Shown here: piece by piece, positions 63,221-64,000 of the stretch | Layout: each line of letters begins with the position of its first letter | Numbering within the stretch: the first letter of the stretch is position 1 | From: Epiperipatus broadwayi | Lineage: Eukaryota > Onychophora > Udeonychophora > Euonychophora > Peripatidae | Direction of reading: 5' to 3' | Length of the DNA stretch: 64,000 nt | Assembly: GCA_028023455.1 (NCBI GenBank) | Contig: JAQFVV010012512.1 | Location: 722,413 to 786,412 of the forward strand | Program-made: the position numbers and the translations under genes | Notes under the pieces: model-generated | What the model was told of the DNA's origin: nothing | Database searches by the model: none | What the model saw: only the letters and a program-made list of their open reading frames with translations

Positions 63221-64000
63221 ATGAATTTCTCCTCAAAGGGTATTTATTGTTTTCCAAATTCTACGTTAGACAATGAAAACCAATTTTATTTACTCACGGA
63301 AGATGTTCATAACATTCTATATTCACTCTTTCAGCTTTTCCACTCTTCATTTATAAAAAGGAGCGCTCTTATATTTTCTACCCTTGGAATAATTGGAAAT
63401 TCATGCACATTAATAGTGATTTCTAAAATGAAAATAACTTATACAATGAAAATTAGTTTAATGTTTTATACAATTATTGAATTGTTTGAAGAAATTATAA
63501 TTATCAGCAATTTAATCTACCTTTTTTTCCCTGCAAATTACTTAATCGTTTATTATATGACACACATTTGGTCTCCTTTGGGAATGTTCTTTGCAGATTT
63601 AAATGCACTTTCATTTCTTATGATAACCGTTCACCGTTTCATATCAGTTTGTTACCCACACGCTAGCAAAATGTTTCTCACTACAAATAATGCTATAATA
63701 TGCATTTTGGCATGTTTTGTAATAGCCTGTGTAAATTTAAATGGAGACTTTCTAATAATGTGCAACAATATATATCAAAATAAAACAATATATGTTTTAA
63801 GAGTAAAACGTGATTTCCAAAATAGTGTATTTCTAAAATTAATTTGCTTTTATAATGTACCCCTTGTTATTATTGGATCACTTATGGTAGTATATATGAA
63901 TGTAAAAATAGTTCGAGGATTTGGTGAAATGCGTCGTCGCCTTCAACAAGTTTCAGTGACAGTCAGGGATAACATCTGGCAGGAACAGCAAACTCTTTTC
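63221..64000 (+). CDS. Second class A GPCR paralog, partial (runs off the window)
   Basis: Open from ATG at 63221 to the last base (260 codons), about 92% identical by my count (21 differences) to the receptor at 10155-11174. TM1 to TM5 and the start of TM6 are inside the window. The GN of TM1, the VHRF-ISVCYP end of TM3 and the TM5 proline are identical. Seventeen of the 21 differences lie in residues 33-122 (TM1, TM2, first extracellular loop, early TM3), and only four between 123 and 260; residues 1-32 are identical. No stop or frameshift is seen, so it is probably functional if the remaining part is intact. It has the same N-glycosylation sequons and the same lack of the TM3 cysteine as its partner. 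Confidence 0.85.
   Translation, partial: MNFSSKGIYCFPNSTLDNENQFYLLTEDVHNILYSLFQLFHSSFIKRSALIFSTLGIIGNSCTLIVISKMKITYTMKISLMFYTIIELFEEIIIISNLIYLFFPANYLIVYYMTHIWSPLGMFFADLNALSFLMITVHRFISVCYPHASKMFLTTNNAIICILACFVIACVNLNGDFLIMCNNIYQNKTIYVLRVKRDFQNSVFLKLICFYNVPLVIIGSLMVVYMNVKIVRGFGEMRRRLQQVSVTVRDNIWQEQQTLF

Larger units (their letters stand above)
61722..64000 (+). repeat. Segmental duplication block B2 (partner 8898-11200), cut by window end
   Basis: Contains the same order as A2: (AT)n, LINE tail, spacer, GPCR. Relative to A2 it has a longer AT tract (61743-61802) and an extra 182-bp insertion (62688-62869). Confidence 0.9.

Overview
The window looks like AT-rich, repeat-dense intergenic DNA from an animal nuclear genome. 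Long (ATCT)n and (AT)n arrays, decayed LINEs, Penelope-like elements (PLEs), an LTR retrotransposon, tRNA-derived sequences and an intronless rhodopsin-type receptor all point to a metazoan. A lophotrochozoan, perhaps a mollusc such as a cephalopod, is my best guess, but nothing here proves the phylum. No operon, phage, CRISPR array or bacterial gene structure is present.

Layout. 1-11.2 kb holds a dispersed repeat (1-515), segmental-duplication block A1 (590-1888), a decayed LINE with endonuclease and reverse-transcriptase (RT) remnants (3540-6240), and block A2 (8898-11200). A2 carries a LINE tail and an intact single-exon class A GPCR gene (10155-11174). 11.7-12.1 kb is a 390-bp (ATCT)n array. 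16.2-17.2 kb is the 3' end of a PLE (GIY-YIG endonuclease plus a tRNA-like module), partly inverted-duplicated. 18.7-20.2 kb is a large imperfect palindrome around a second (ATCT)n array. 20.2-30.7 kb is mostly featureless AT-rich DNA with a tRNA-like sequence and two short tandem repeats. 31.7-32.1 kb is a full-length but broken LAMTOR2 retrocopy. 33.6-34.1 kb is a second PLE 3' end.

34.8-35.5 kb is a roughly 414-bp unit repeated in tandem, with a hammerhead-ribozyme core at the unit boundary on the minus strand. This is the architecture of a retrozyme. 35.6-39.3 kb holds a second decayed LINE cut short after RT motif B, followed by a PLE whose 5' half is inverted relative to its RT half. 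40.6-47.5 kb is a second copy of the first repeat followed by an old LTR retrotransposon with ~1.95-kb LTRs, a gag-like remnant, no recognised pol, and an 838-bp foldback element inside the 3' LTR. 47.5-58.97 kb is AT-rich and gene-poor, with (AT)n arrays and a 215-bp foldback. 58.99-64.0 kb repeats A1 and A2 as B1 and B2. B2 contains a second GPCR, open to the right window edge, and carries an insertion with 37-bp terminal inverted repeats that A2 lacks.

The only intact protein-coding genes I can support are the two GPCR paralogs. They are about 92% identical over the 260 shared residues and lie in the same orientation about 53 kb apart. Everything else recognised is mobile DNA, decayed coding sequence or simple repeat. 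The most unusual item is the hammerhead-bearing tandem repeat at 34.8-35.5 kb.
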